Origin: Ascaphus truei
Taxonomy: Eukaryota > Chordata > Amphibia > Anura > Ascaphidae
Length of the DNA: 64,000 nt
Assembly (NCBI GenBank): GCA_036426205.1
Contig: WSYH01000262.1
Coordinates: 184,257-248,256, forward strand
Reading direction: 5' to 3'
Each line of letters starts with the position of its first letter. The first letter of the stretch is position 1. Shown piece after piece: positions 9,454-20,799 of the stretch. The notes under the pieces were generated by a model. It was given only the letters and a program-made list of their open reading frames with translations, searched no databases and was not told the origin of the DNA. The position numbers were made by a program, and so were the translations under genes.

Positions 9454-11650
9454 CAAGCATGTCAAACTCAAAGGCTAACACGGACCAAATAAACAAGGTT
9501 TAAGTTTATGTGGGCCGCAAAAAAACAAAAACTTCAATTTTCATAGAAACGTAGGTTTATTTTTAAAAGTACAGTATATAAAAAAGAACAAGAACAACGA
9601 TAAAATTAATGTTTTCTTCCTGACACTTGGCATCTCCTCTCTGCTACTATCTTTCCTATTTCGTGAGAAATCTTGTCTGCAGTGATTACTTTCAAAACTG
9701 ACACAAGGTGAATGTCAGTAATTCTGGATCTGACGGGAGACTTATTTCCTTTCATAAGTGTAAATAACTGCTCGCACCGATAAGTACTTCCAAACATGGA
9801 AATAATTTCATATGCAAATTTCTGAGTATTTTCAAACCTGGCTGGCAAATATTTGTAAAATTCAGGCACGCCAACTTCACTGAATTTTGCCTTCAAATCT
9901 GAATCGCACTGGATCTCAATCACCTCCATTTGCATATGATTAGGTACTGATTCTATATTTCTTGAGAAAATCGAAGAAAACAAAGAAAACTTGTCTTCCA
10001 AAGAATTAAAATCTGCAAACTTCAGTTCTAAGGCATAACTTTTTTTCTACGTATTTTTGATACGATGCAGTTTCATCCAAACTTGATTTGTTCATGTTGC
10101 ATGTCGGAAAGTGCGTTAAATTTTCATTTTTCAACTGCTTTTCCCAAAGAACTAGCTTACATTTGAATGCTTTAACTTGGTCACACATGTTCGGAATGAT
10201 CTGATCTTTTCCTTGCAGTTTTAAATTTAAATCGTATAAGTGTTTTGTTATATCAATCAGAAAACTGTGTCTTGATTTTTAGTTATTAAAAACTGACATA
10301 TTTCTTCTTTCAAGTCCCAGAATTGTTTTAGATCCTTGGAGCAGGATAGCCAAAGTACCTCGGTATAGTAGGACAAACCGGAGTATTCGCTTTCTAATTC
10401 ACTTAAGAAAGCAGAGAACTGTCGCTGATTTAAGCCTCGAGATCTTATGAAATTAATACTTTTTTTGATAGATGTCAACACATTTGCCATGTTTAATACC
10501 TTCGTACATAATACTTCTTGATGTATAATGCAATGCGTATGATGAATCTTGGATCCGTCATAAATTTCACTTTGTTTTTTTCACAGTAATGCCACGAAAC
10601 CGTTGGTTTTTCCGTCATTGAAGGAGCTCCATCTGTAGCTACAGAAGTTATTTTTGACAGAGGTAGATTGTATTTTTGCAGAAGTTCACAATTAAATATA
10701 TATTGTCCTGTAGTAGTGCCACGCATTGGTACTAGTTCCAATAATTCCTCAAAAATGTTGAAATCCGTGTCGCAAGCACGAAGAAAACCAGCTAATTGAG
10801 CTACGCCCCCAATGTCCATACTCTCGTCACAGGCAATGGAAAAAGCTTCAAAACTAGATGATTTTGCTTTGATCTGATCACTTAGATTGCCGGCCAAAAC
10901 AGTAACTCTTTCCGCAACTGTATTTCGAGACAAAGAGATTACTTGAAAAGCCTTCACACTTCCAGGACAAACTATTTATGCAGCTTTAATTAGACATTCC
11001 TTGATGAAATCACCTTCGGTAAAAGGTTTCGAGTGTTTAGCTATCAACTCCGACAAGACGTAGCTTGCATGCACTCCCGCTTCACTTTCTTGTGATACTT
11101 TAGTAAACATGAACTGTTGTTTTTTCAGTCCCAACTTGAGCTTTTTCAACTTCTCTTGTCCCATTAATCCTTCGTAATTATCATATTTTGATTTATGTTG
11201 TTCATAGTGACGTTTAATGTTATATTACTTTGGTACACTAATAGCAGTATTACATATCAAGCATTATTACTTATCTTTTACTTCACAGCAAAAATACTCC
11301 AATTCCCACTGTACTTGGAAATTTTGATGTTCGTCAGCGATTTTTCGTTTAGTTTTACTTCCACTTGGTTTCGATAAAGACATACTGAATACAAAGGGCT
11401 GGAATAAATGAGTAATCGTTAACACAAAATAATAAAACATTTTAATAAAAATCAATTTTTTTTCTTGAACATTAATTTACCAGACACAGAATAACTGCAC
11501 AAATTAATAAACAAAACATAAATAAACCTATTTTTCTTGTTCTCCGAAAGCGAAATATTTCATGTTAGGTGCACCAAGCAAGTCAGTGCAAGACTAATGG
11601 CGTGGTAGGTATTATTATCGGCTGCTAAAATATTCGCTGCTAGTATTAGT
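9454..11650 (-). mobile_element. hAT transposon (Charlie-like), decayed
   Basis: The left end reads CAAGCATGTCAAACTC (9,454 onward), identical for about 60 bp to the left end of the hAT at 54,659, whose inverted terminal repeat and 8-bp target duplication are complete. The transposase remnant lies on the minus strand. The right terminal repeat is not recognisable; the limit at about 11,650 is approximate. Confidence 0.75.
9606..11383 (-). pseudogene. hAT transposase (GTF2IRD2/EPM2AIP1-like), degraded
   Basis: Homologous by eye to the Charlie-type hAT transposases that gave rise to vertebrate GTF2IRD2-like proteins. From MSLSKPSGSK at 11,383 it runs through EKLKKLKLGLKKQQ, the SRNTVAERV segment, FEAFSIACDESMDI (first RNase H-like acidic region, near 10,830), ITSVATDGAPSM (second acidic region, near 10,640) and ends with the hAT dimerisation block (YEIISMFGSTYRCEQLFTLM, near 9,770). 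Stops or frame changes near 11,267, 10,976, 10,493, 10,257 and 10,006 break it into at least six pieces. The order of domains is complete. Confidence 0.85.
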
Positions 11651-11779
11651 GGGGGGGAAATGGTGATCCTGAGTGTAAGGTCACTACATAGATGCAACAC
11701 GACTATAGTAATCAGTCATTGGCGAACGTTTAGGATTGCCAGGTGTCTAGTCCAAAAATACTGGACACAATACTGGACT

Positions 11780-12134
11780 CCCACGCCCCGCCGAATACAT
11801 ATAAAAAATACCCCCACAGCCCCCGAATACATATAAAAAAAATACCCCCACACTCCCGAATACATATAAAAAATACCCCCACACTCCCGAATACATATAA
11901 AAAATAACCCCACACTCCCGAATACATATAAAAAATACCTCCACACTCCCGAATACATATAAAAAATAACCCCACGACACCCGAAAACATATAAAAAATA
12001 TCCCCACTCCCCCGAATACATTTAAAAAATAGCCCCACCTCCCCAATACATTTAAAAAATAGCTCCATCTCCCCAATACATATAAAAAATCCCCGCACCT
12101 CCCCAATACATATAAAAAATACCCCCACCTCCCC
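11780..12134. repeat. 31-bp minisatellite, about 11 units
   Basis: A unit of about 31 bp, CCCGAATACATATAAAAAAT followed by ACCCCCACACT, is repeated roughly eleven times with point differences that increase toward the right (GAATACATTTAAA variants after 12,000). Open frames through this array (Tyr/Phe/Ile/Gly-rich) are by-products of a unit length that is not a multiple of three and contains no stop. Confidence 0.9.
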
Positions 12135-12154
12135 CCATCATCATGATCTCATCT

Positions 12155-12256
12155 CCCCAGACTGGCCCCCATGCCCCATCATCATATTCCCCACCCCTGC
12201 CTCCCATCTTTATCTGCCCAGGCTGGCCCCCATGCCCCATCATCATATTCCCCCCC
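12155..12256. repeat. 61-bp tandem duplication
   Basis: The block CTGGCCCCCATGCCCCATCA plus ATATTCCCC occurs twice about 61 bp apart, followed by a run of C (12,270-12,282) and an A run. Low-complexity sequence continuing from the minisatellite. Confidence 0.75.
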
Positions 12257-12643
12257 CCCTGCCCCTCATCCCCCCCCCCCCCCAAAAAAAAATATTGTCC
12301 TTACCTTATTCCCAGGCTTCCAGGCAGAATGCAGTCTCACAGACGTCTTTGAAGCTATCTCTGCTGGGGTGTTGGCTCCGCCCCCACTGTCCTCCCACAC
12401 AAGGCACGATTGCAGGATGACTGCACCCGGCCACCGTCCGACTCCAGCCCCAGCAGGCCAGCTTTTTCTTCCGGACAATACAAAAGAACGCTAGATGGCG
12501 CTCTACTACACCCAAATCAGTGATGTGAATAATATCAAAAATAGTGAACAATATATATAATATATATAAACAAACAATGTGCAGTGAACTTATCACTCGA
12601 CCCCATTGAAAGACTGTTTCAAAAGTCTGGGAGATGCAATGTA

Positions 12644-12890
12644 GATGGAATTCCAGGGGAACGTGGTCGTATTTCCCAAAAAAGAAAAAAGAAGTGGATA
12701 CATAAACCACACCTCCAGACTGGGTTACATTATAACTCTCACCTGGCACTTATGCTCATTTTCCTGCTGTGCTTGTGAGTAGGAATTTGGTAGCCTTTTT
12801 TATAATTTATCACATTGTTTAATAGTATTACACTATCCACATCTTTTTTCTTTTTTGGTAAATAGGACGACTCTCCCCTGGAATTCCATC
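12644..12890. repeat. Inverted repeat, 57-bp arms (MITE-like)
   Basis: Arms 12,644-12,700 and 12,834-12,890 are reverse complements with few mismatches (GATGGAATTCCAGGGGA at the outside, CCAAAAAAGAAAAAAG inside), around a 133-bp centre. No clear target duplication was found at the outside, so it may be a foldback element or a local inverted duplication. Confidence 0.75.
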
Positions 12891-13388
12891 CACACAGCTT
12901 TTCCTTCCGGCCGTGCTCGTCACCTCCATCACACCTGCTTGCTACTCCCGCGGCCAAAACTTTCAACCGCCGCCCAGGCACTCGCCGACGCACATGCCCG
13001 CCGCACCGGCTGTGTGTGGGCCACCGCGGGCCGCGAGTTTCACATGCTTGCTTTGGAGTAATTACAATATACAGTACTTTGCATATTCAATTAACATATA
13101 TCCCAGTTATCTAAGGTGTACTCTTTTTTGAGCACAGATGTCTTGCTGCATGTTGTTTGAAGGAAGGTAAATATAGCACTTGGTACTCTACTAAAATATG
13201 TCTCTCAGGTATAATCTAAGTAACACATCATTACATTCCTGCATTAACTATAAGAGAGCTCTGTGGATAGGTATTGTTAAAAGGAATACCTCTTTTCTAT
13301 ATCATTAGCACTAGAGTACATCACACTAATGAAGAGTCCTTTATGTCTGAAAACAGCACTTAAAGCTGCAGTTCAAGCAATATCCTAC

Positions 13389-13740
13389 ATGTGTGTTTTT
13401 TTTTTTTTCAACATTCTGTTTATTGTGTTTTTCAAAATATAACATACAGTTGTCACATTGTCAAAGTAAAAAGCTTTCCAAGGGACAAACAACATTCATA
13501 CCGACATGGGAGAGGGGAGACAGGAGGGTATGGGGATAGGAAGGGGGGGTGGGAGGGAGGGGGAGGGGGGGGCAGAGGAATCCTTTCTGATGTACGATAT
13601 TCTCCGCTCCTGGTCCGTAGATCAAGTGTCACGCCCAACTGTTTCGACGAGGCACCGGGTAGTGAATAGGGGGGGTAGTGGATCTATGGTAGCGTCCTCC
13701 CGTGGCGGGAATACTGTCTCCCTCGTGTGTGGCTAATTGC
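13389..13740 (-). mobile_element. Truncated L1 3' UTR
   Basis: A T run at 13,396-13,409 on the plus strand marks a poly(A) tail on the minus strand. The following TTTATTGTG-rich block and the G-rich stretch at 13,505-13,572 resemble the 3' UTR of the L1 at 40,327-40,745, which has the same T-run then G-rich order. No coding part is present, consistent with strong 5' truncation. Confidence 0.5.
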
Positions 13741-13895
13741 AGCTTCTGCTCGCCATCCAAGGAGAACTTACTTGCTGCTATTAAAGCCAGATGGAGGCAT
13801 TGCTCACCCCTGGGATGTCTGTCTGTGCCAGCCAATTTTTTTTTTTTTTTTAATAAATCAGTTGTGTACTATAAGAAAATACTTGTAGCATAGCA

Positions 13896-13897
13896 TT

Positions 13898-13924
<27 letters not shown>
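13896..13924. repeat. (TA)n microsatellite
   Basis: About 14 TA dinucleotides. Confidence 0.9.
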
Positions 13925-13928
<4 letters not shown>

Positions 13929-14266
13929 CATTGTAATGTTTCTAATGTATGAAGCATTTTTGTTTCTTTAGATACCATTTCCAAAGTCACAGCCCCTTCC
14001 CCTTCTGATAGGCTCTGGCTCTTGAGCCCTGCCCTCTCTCTAGCAGTGCTCTAATTGAATCTAGTAACTGCCCAGTCACTTGATATTACTGGACTACATT
14101 GCCCACAATGCTGTGCAAAAACTGAATTAAATAACCCCGAGCAAGCAATCGATTACAGGAGAACGGATCGATCTTTAACTTAGTTAATCACTTGCCAGTG
14201 TGCAGACTGTATTGATGCACAGATTGAATGCATTTTTTGAAACAGCAGCTTGAACTGCAGCTTTAA

Positions 14267-15740
14267 CACTGTGTTTTTGAGCTTTGAAGATACACGTTAC
14301 CACTTAACGAGGAGTTTACTTAAGTCAGTAAGGGAACTCTGTGGTCCTGGTCCTAAGTATATGTTTTTTCCCAAAAATGTATATATAAATGAAAATATAC
14401 ATCTGTACACCAGAACTATATTTATGGCAGATATCAGATAAAGTTACATTTTAAAACCCAATTAGAAATAATTAATAGGGAATTTGCAAATCTGTTTTAA
14501 ATAATGAAATACTATTTTTGATCCGTTGAATACAGAATCAAAAATCAAAGCATGAATGAATTATTATTTTTAGAACTGAAAGCAATCCTTTTATCTGAGT
14601 ATGATTTAAGATCCAGCATGTTTGATCTAATTAAGATTTATGTTACAGTATTATTAAACATTAATACTACACCGAAAAATTGATCAATTAGACATTTTCT
14701 GAATATACTAAAAGAAAAGATCATAGTTACTCTTGAAAAAACCTTACAATTTAATTTTCACATGCCATTAAAGGTATGTGTAATACATTAAACCGACCAA
14801 GTTTTAGCGTCACCTCTAGACTAGAAATTAATAATGCAAACCATTTATGCAAATAGTTTTATATCTAGTGGCTTATTAAAGTTTATGAAGCAGGAGCAAC
14901 AGTTTATGATATAGACCTCTTATTCCTGGTAATCTAGTTTCTTGATTGTTGAAGATCAATTAAAGGTATTACATTCTAATGTATTTTGTAAATATTAATG
15001 TGCACATTATAGAAAACACATTTAACCTCGCTTGAATATATCTGTAAGACTATAAAAAATATTTTTCTCCCAGCATTTAGTTTTTCTTTTTTCTCTGTCT
15101 GTATATTTATGTATTGCTAATATATGGACCCCTGAATCAAAAGCCGCAGCAAAAAAATGCTTATAATTCTTATGTTGGTTTATTTAAAAATTCAGTAGTA
15201 AAAGCTACCGAAGTCAACTGTAGTTGCAATTTTTTTCATAAAGGTTTGGATTATTATTGAACCCTCTATATGCTTTGTTGTTCCAATGGGAAACTCTGAC
15301 ATTTTGTCTTTGGCATTATCAGTAATTTTTATGTAGTTTTTACTGTATTTTCTAGCATACCAGAAGATAAACAGAACAATAAAGCCATCAGTTCATTACA
15401 GGTAAAAACGATGTTAAATATAAAACATTTTTGGCATAACCTTTTAAACCAAAGTTAACTGTCAGATTAAAATGTTGATACAGATGGGAAGTTTATCGTT
15501 GCTATGCCTGCATACCAAGATAGAAAAAAATTAAATCAAGGGAAAAATAAGTATTTTAGTTTTCAAGTGCAAATCCTTTTTATGTTTTATAAAACATTAA
15601 TTAAAGTGGCCCTGTACTTGAGGATAATCTGATCCAGTGCAGTTTATGAGGCAATATAAAACAGAAAATAGAACCTGAAGACAAGATGATTGCAAGCTTC
15701 CTAAATAAGGCCCTTTTAGGAATACTTTAAAAAATCTACA
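14267..15740. other. AT-rich, no recognisable feature
   Basis: About 1.5 kb of AT-rich sequence with no ORF, terminal repeats or tandem repeats that I can support. It may be unique host sequence. Confidence 0.5.
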
Positions 15741-15897
15741 TGTCACTACCTTTTGTGCCCGGCTTCGCCCGGGGAATGTAATATTGAATACATCTCCCCT
15801 CGCCCCCCACCCTCCCCCCACTGCAGGCACATATCCCTGGACAGCTCCACCCACCTCCCCCTTCTGCTGAATGTAGCGCGGGGTGAGATTTGTCTCT

Positions 15898-16255
15898 GTC
15901 TGTGTGTGTGTTTATATGTGTGTGTGTCTGTCTCTGTGTGTGTGTGTGTGTGTCTCCCCCCGCTTGCTGGAACATGTCTTTGCTCCCCCTCCCCCCTGCT
16001 GGCAGCATATCTCCCCGCGCTGCTTTGGCATGTCCCCTCGCTGCCGGCTCATCTCCCCGCCCACCCCCATTGGTACATCTCCCCCCGCTGCCGGCAAATA
16101 TTCCCCCCCCCCCATTGGTACATCTCCTCCCTGCTGCTGGCACATGCCCCCCCGCCCCACTGGTACATCTCCCCCTGCTAGCTGGCACATCTCCCCTTGC
16201 TAGCTGGCAAATCTCTCCCTGCTAGCTGGCACATCCTCCCCCTCCACCCCGCTGA
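15898..16255. repeat. (TG)n tract and C-rich minisatellite
   Basis: A TG-rich tract (15,898-15,952) is followed by degenerate tandem units of about 30-45 bp built on TGGCACATCTCCCC and TTGGTACATCTCCCC. Frames through it on both strands are repeat artefacts. Confidence 0.85.
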
Positions 16256-16275
16256 CACATCTCTCCCGCACATCT

Positions 16276-16521
16276 CACTGCTGCGACACACTTTATTCGA
16301 GCAAATACCCAGTATGTACCTGGCAGATACCTGGAATGCGCCGCTCCTCACCTCAGACAAGCCCCGTTGCGTTTGCCTTCCCAGCCATGGTTCATGCCTG
16401 GCTGACGGGCGGCTGATCTGTTAAATGATGATGATTAGGATTTAATAGGCTGCAATGCTTCGCGTGTATAACAGATGGCATAAATTCATGAATTGTAATG
16501 CAGTATATATATATATACTGT
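16276..16521. mobile_element. TA-flanked MITE family, one arm
   Basis: Starts CACTGCTGCGACACACTTTA, the family terminus, and runs to a TA-rich centre ending ATATATACTG at 16,520. The inner 120 bp is the reverse complement of 63,870-64,000, and the outer 130 bp matches 49,861-49,992. The other arm is missing; at 16,521 the sequence switches directly to the terminus of a PLE. Confidence 0.75.
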
Positions 16522-17059
16522 GAGAATGGAAACAAAAGAAAACAGCGCACAACGCCAAATAGTGAAGCAAATTCAACAATATATTATAGAATTAAAAAGG
16601 GGGTAATATATCTGCGTACATAAAAAAAGGTTGGTAAAAGGCATGTAGTGTGTATCACACTGTTTACCACTCGGCTGTTAGCTGTAGATTCAGGTGCTTG
16701 CTTCCCTCTGCTGCTGCAGCTCAGTTGATTCTGGGGCAGGACATCAGTCTTTTCACTCCCAAGGGGTTTTCCCTTCATGCAGCCAGGTTCAGCAGCTGGT
16801 ACTGGGGCTCGGTGAAATCGCTCCTGCTTCCTAGCCGATATGAAGCTGCTCCTGTACCTCGGCAGGTGTATCCTCTGCACAGAGGTTAAAACGCAGCTTG
16901 CTGCTGTCTTCACAGCAGTGGTGGATTCAATAGGGAAGTTTGAACAGTCTTACAAAGTCTCTCACAAGTATCCAAAATACAGCACACAGGATGAAATAAA
17001 AACAGGACAGGCCAACACATAGACAAAGGCCAATGTAAGCAGATATAAGGCAATAGAAT

Positions 17060-17112
17060 GTTACATCCAACTAGTTTCGTAGAATTAACTACTTCTTCAG
17101 GGAATAATTAGG
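17060..17112 (-). ncRNA. Hammerhead ribozyme, PLE copy A
   Basis: Minus strand CTGAAGA (17,100-17,094), stem II GTAG/CTAC around a short AT loop, GAAAC (17,078-17,074), then GTA nine bases later. This is the full minimal hammerhead core in the PLE 3' region, identical in copies B and C. Confidence 0.8.
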
Positions 17113-17497
17113 CCATTACCCAGAGGTCTTAAATACCTCACATAGATACCTTATTGGTCAACCAATTAGGGATAGACCAATCATCTATAATAGGTAATGG
17201 TCTGCGTGATAGGGAAGATGTGTAGTTTACTTTTAAAACAACAACTTTATTAACAAAAAAACAAAAACAAAACAATACCTATTTAATATAAACTTACATA
17301 TAGACAAAACCTAGCATAAATAATTAAAAACATGCTGGAATAAAAGAAACACAATATTAGTCGACTTAAAATAGACACCATCATTACTTGCATAAAAAGA
17401 TGTAACTAGAAAAAAAGCGTAGGATAAAGAAAGGAAAACAGAGATATAGAGATAAATGATACATCCCCTAGGTACAGAGGGGTGGTGAGCTAAAGAT

Positions 17498-18228
17498 TCA
17501 ATAAAGTGCCCAAATATCCACATCCTCATTTAACCCCTTAGGGGACATAGTATCTAACTTATGTATCCAATATATCTCTTTAGAAGACAATGTTTTAACT
17601 CTGTCCCCTCTTCTATTTACAGGAATCAACTGAATCCCCTTAAAAGTGAGACTTGACGGATCTTTATTATGGTGTATCAGGAAGTGTCTAGATACACTAT
17701 GTTTTTCAAAACCATTTTTTAATATTTCTGACATGTTCCTGAATCCGAACTTTAAGGCTGCGTTTGGTTCTGCCTACATATTGATACCCACACGCACATT
17801 CCAATAGGTATACAATATGTGTAGAGGTACATAGAATAAATTCATCAATATTAAAAACTTCCTTCGTTACTTGTGAATAAAAAATGTATTTGTCAGGATG
17901 TTGGTATTTACAAATCGTGCAATTACCACAGATATAGTTGCCTTTTGGTTTAGGCCCTAGCCAGTTCTTTTTCGATGTAGTATTGCTCTTACTTATAAAA
18001 ACATCACTAGGAGCTAACAAGTTTTTGATATTTTTTGCTCTCCTGTAAATAAACCGTGGTTTAACGTCAAGATGTGATCCCAAAATGGGATCATTGCACA
18101 ATATACCCCAGTGTTTGTTAAAAACCTTTTCAATGTCTCTATGAACCGAATTAAAGTCTGTAATGAAAGCCACATTAAGAGTGTCCTTTTTTGTGTTTTG
18201 ACCTTCTTTATTTTTAATCGTGGGTCTA
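17498..18228 (-). pseudogene. PLE C2 finger and GIY-YIG endonuclease, frameshifted
   Basis: This is the nuclease half of a Penelope-like protein, which nicks DNA to prime reverse transcription. Visible in order: a linker region (KDTLNVAFITDFNSVH), a cysteine cluster (YICGNCTICKYQH, the zinc-binding motif that precedes PLE nucleases), the GIY-YIG core (HIVYLLECACGYQYVGRTKR, then the conserved R and EH), and the terminal ETYWIHKLDTMSPKGLN-type block. An extra T in the T run near 17,716 shifts the frame at RNIKNGF. The 5' part is cut off by the MITE inserted at the TA at 18,227-18,228. Confidence 0.9.
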
Positions 18229-18480
18229 CACTGGCGACACACTTTATTCGAGCACGGCTAGTCCCGCGAATTCGAGTATACTCGGGTGTATTCAGGTTTC
18301 TGATATTTTTCAGCCAGAGTGCATTGCGTTATTTTCCGGCAGGAATTTAAGCTTTTTATTCCGGCTGGTTACAATACTGCAATGCCGTCAAAATACACAT
18401 GGTGGCGCTTGCGAGCTATTCTCTGTGAAGCCGTCCCCTATAATGAATTGTAATGCAGTATACAGTATATATATATATAT
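18229..18480. mobile_element. TA-flanked MITE family, arm inserted in PLE
   Basis: Starts CACTGGCGACACACTTTATT right after TA (18,227-18,228). The uninterrupted target is seen in PLE copy B at about 21,525 (ATCTATTTG), which confirms the insertion point. About 140 bp match the arm at 63,727-63,870, then a TA-rich centre near 18,465-18,485. The opposite arm is not recognisable. Confidence 0.75.
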
Positions 18481-18514
18481 ACAGTACTGTATAACAACAA
18501 CCCCTGTAAGCCCT

Positions 18515-18551
18515 AGCATACAGTACTGTACAGTACTGTACTGTACTGTAT
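18515..18551. repeat. Short TACTGTA/TACAGTA palindromic tract
   Basis: Runs of ACAGTACTGTACAGTACTGT and similar. Self-complementary low-complexity sequence next to the MITE centre. Confidence 0.7.
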
Positions 18552-18690
18552 ATGCACATACATAAATGATACTACTGTATGGGCGGCGGGGGCGAGATGT
18601 GTTTGCAGCAGAGAGAGATCCGCTGCTCTCTCTCTGCGCAAACATCCACACATTAAAAATTATTTGAAATACATTTTTATTGATAGTGTA

Positions 18691-18944
18691 GATGTGCAGG
18701 GGGTCTCCGGAGCTGAACCGCGTTGGTTTTAGGTCTGGGGACCCCGTGCCCCCCGAGATACAGGCCCCTTTAGGGGGTGCCGGTATCCAGCTCTGCGTTA
18801 AAAGCCCCGATCACGTGACCGCGGCCTGTAAACCAAGCAGAGCAGAGGGATACCGGCACCCCCTAAAGGGGCCTGTATCTCGGGGGGCACGGGGTCCCCA
18901 GACCTGAAACCTGTGCGCTTCTGCTCTGGAGACCCTCTGCACAT
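18691..18944. mobile_element. Foldback MITE with perfect 58-bp inner arms
   Basis: 18,731-18,788 and 18,848-18,905 are perfect reverse complements over 58 bp, around a 59-bp centre. Imperfect complementarity extends outward to GATGTGCAG at 18,691 and CTGCACAT at 18,944, flanked by GTA on both sides (18,688-18,690 and 18,945-18,947). There is no coding capacity. It is GC-rich relative to its surroundings. Confidence 0.85.
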
Positions 18945-18950
18945 GTACAG

Positions 18951-19875
18951 TGTGTGAACCTGCGCTATGGCCATCCGGTTGCTCTACACTATAGTGTGCT
19001 TTTAAGCAACATAGCCAGTGTTCAAACTACACAACTTCCCTGTTGGGACGGTCAGACACAAGCGACGGGAAACGAGGGGCCTACCTAACGGGAACGCAGT
19101 GACGCGTGAACATAGAAGTGGGTAGCAACGAGGTGTTAACCAGCTAATCCCTGCGTGCGGGATTGAACCACACCAGTATCCCCCACCCTATCCGCGGAGT
19201 ACCGATGCGTGTGATGTTAAAGAGACTGGCTAAATTTTAAAATCGGACGAGTTTTACCTACATGAAAGTGAATATTGCTTGTTCTTTGTATTGAATAATA
19301 CATATCTCCTTACTTGGGTGCGCTCATGTGCTTTTTTCTTCTTGGTGTTTGGTCCACCGACGGATGCTTCCTGCGGTGGACATTTGTGGAGGAAGGGAAT
19401 ACCTCCACGGCATCAGGAGCTGCAAGAGGCAGGAGAAAAATCTATCACAAGATTTATTTAGGGAACAAGAGGCGCGGATTGAAAACTTTTCAATTTTGAA
19501 TACATTTGCACATTCTATTAAATTATCATAGGCCCCTTTTTCAATATTCTTGAAGCATCTTCTCTGTACATGAGAAGATTTAAGCACCTCAAGTCATCCT
19601 CACAAAGTGGGCCAATCAGGCCATTTTCAGCCAAAATACCCCATCGACTTTAATGGAGAATTCCACAAAAATAGACTACTCAGCCACCTTTGGCGGATTA
19701 TAGCCTAAACCCTAAATGTACTGAGCAAGAAAAAAGTGGCGTAATAAGCAATTGAATAGGGGGCATAGTATATAAAGCATGGTTTACATTGTGGAGTTTA
19801 TTAAACAGACCAATGCAACTTGCTTCATTAAGAGAATGGAACAAAAAGAAAACAGCGCACAACGCCAAATAGTGA
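18951..19875. repeat. 0.92-kb dispersed repeat, copy 2
   Basis: Same orientation and order as 39-962, including the tRNA-like head (19,150-19,205). Many one-base indels separate the copies. Unlike copy 1 it continues without a break into PLE copy B at 19,831 onward, so the repeat lies immediately downstream of a PLE 3' terminus. Confidence 0.85.
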
Positions 19876-20385
19876 AGCAAATTCAACAATATATTATAGA
19901 ATTAAAAAGGGGGTAATATATCGCGTACATGAAAAAAGTTGGAAAAGGCATGAGTGTGTATCACATGTTTACCACTCGGCAGCTGTAACTGTAGAATTCG
20001 GGTGCTTGCTTCCCTCTGCAGTGCAGCTCAGTTGATTCTGGGGCAGGACGTCAGTCTTTCACCAAGGGATTTCCCTTCATGCAGCCAGGTTCAGCAGCTG
20101 GTACTGGGGCTCGGTGAAATCGCTCTGCTTCCTGCCGATATGAAGCTGCTCCTGTACCTCGGCAGGTGTATCCTCTGCACAGAGGTTAAAACGCAGCTTG
20201 CTGCTCGTGCTGTGCGTCAGCTTGACGTCACTGTTACACAGCAGTGGTGGATTCAATGAGGAAGTTTGGAACAGTCTTACAAAGTCTCTCACAAGGTCCA
20301 AAAACAGCAAAGGATGAATAAAAAAACAGGACAAGGCCAAAACATAGACAAAGGCCAATGTAAGCAGATATAAGGCAATAGAATG

Positions 20386-20437
20386 TTACATCCAACTAGT
20401 TTCGTAGAATTAACTACTTCTTCAGGGAATAATTAGG
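20386..20437 (-). ncRNA. Hammerhead ribozyme, PLE copy B
   Basis: Minus strand CTGAAGA (20,425-20,419), GTAG/CTAC stem II, GAAAC (20,403-20,399). Same sequence as in copies A and C. Confidence 0.8.
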
Positions 20438-20799
20438 CCATTACCCAGAGGTCTTAAATACCTCACATAGATACCTTATTGGTCAACCAATTAGGGATAG
20501 ACCAATCATCTTAATAGGTAAGGTCTGCGTGATAGGGAAGATGTGAGTTTACTTTTAAAACAACAACTTATTAACAAAAAAAAAAAAACAATACCTATTT
20601 AATATAAACTTACATATAGACAAAACCTAGCATAAATAATTAAAAACATGCTGGAATAAAAGAAACACAATATTAGTCGACTTAAAATAGACACCATCAT
20701 TACTTGCATAAAAAGATGTAACTAGAAAAAAGCGTAGGATAAAGAAAGGAAAACAGAGATACAGAGATAAATGATACATCCCCTAGGTACAGAGGGGTG

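Larger units (their letters stand above)
13360..14266. mobile_element. TTAA-flanked MITE (Kolobok/piggyBac-like)
   Basis: Inverted terminal repeats AGCTGCAGTTCAAGC (from 13,364) and GCTTGAACTGCAGCT (to 14,262) are each flanked by TTAA (13,360-13,363 and 14,263-14,266). TTAA target sites are typical of piggyBac and Kolobok transposons, including frog T2-type MITEs. No transposase is present. The interior contains a later L1 3' tail (13,389-13,740) and a TA microsatellite. A partial relative lies at 3,300-3,508. Confidence 0.7.
16522..18228 (-). mobile_element. Penelope-like element copy A, 5'-truncated
   Basis: Minus-strand PLE fragment: endonuclease (18,228-17,498), 3' UTR, hammerhead (17,100-17,074), a conserved 3' segment and the terminus at 16,522. 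It is collinear with 19,831-21,520 (copy B) and with the reverse complement of 23,380-25,142 (copy C). Its upstream end is the TA-flanked MITE insertion at 18,229. No RT part is left. Confidence 0.9.

Noticed and set aside
11716..12285. Overlapping ORFs of 70-130 codons with Tyr/Phe/Ile/Gly repeats
   Set aside because: Three frames through a 31-bp minisatellite without stops; not genes.
12855..13061. GC-rich ORFs near 12.9-13.1 kb as a possible exon
   Set aside because: Short, two frames equally open, adjacent to an inverted repeat; no splice or homology support.
15736..16225. Several ORFs of 90-150 codons rich in Pro, His and Ser or Gly, on both strands
   Set aside because: Products of the C-rich minisatellite and TG tract.
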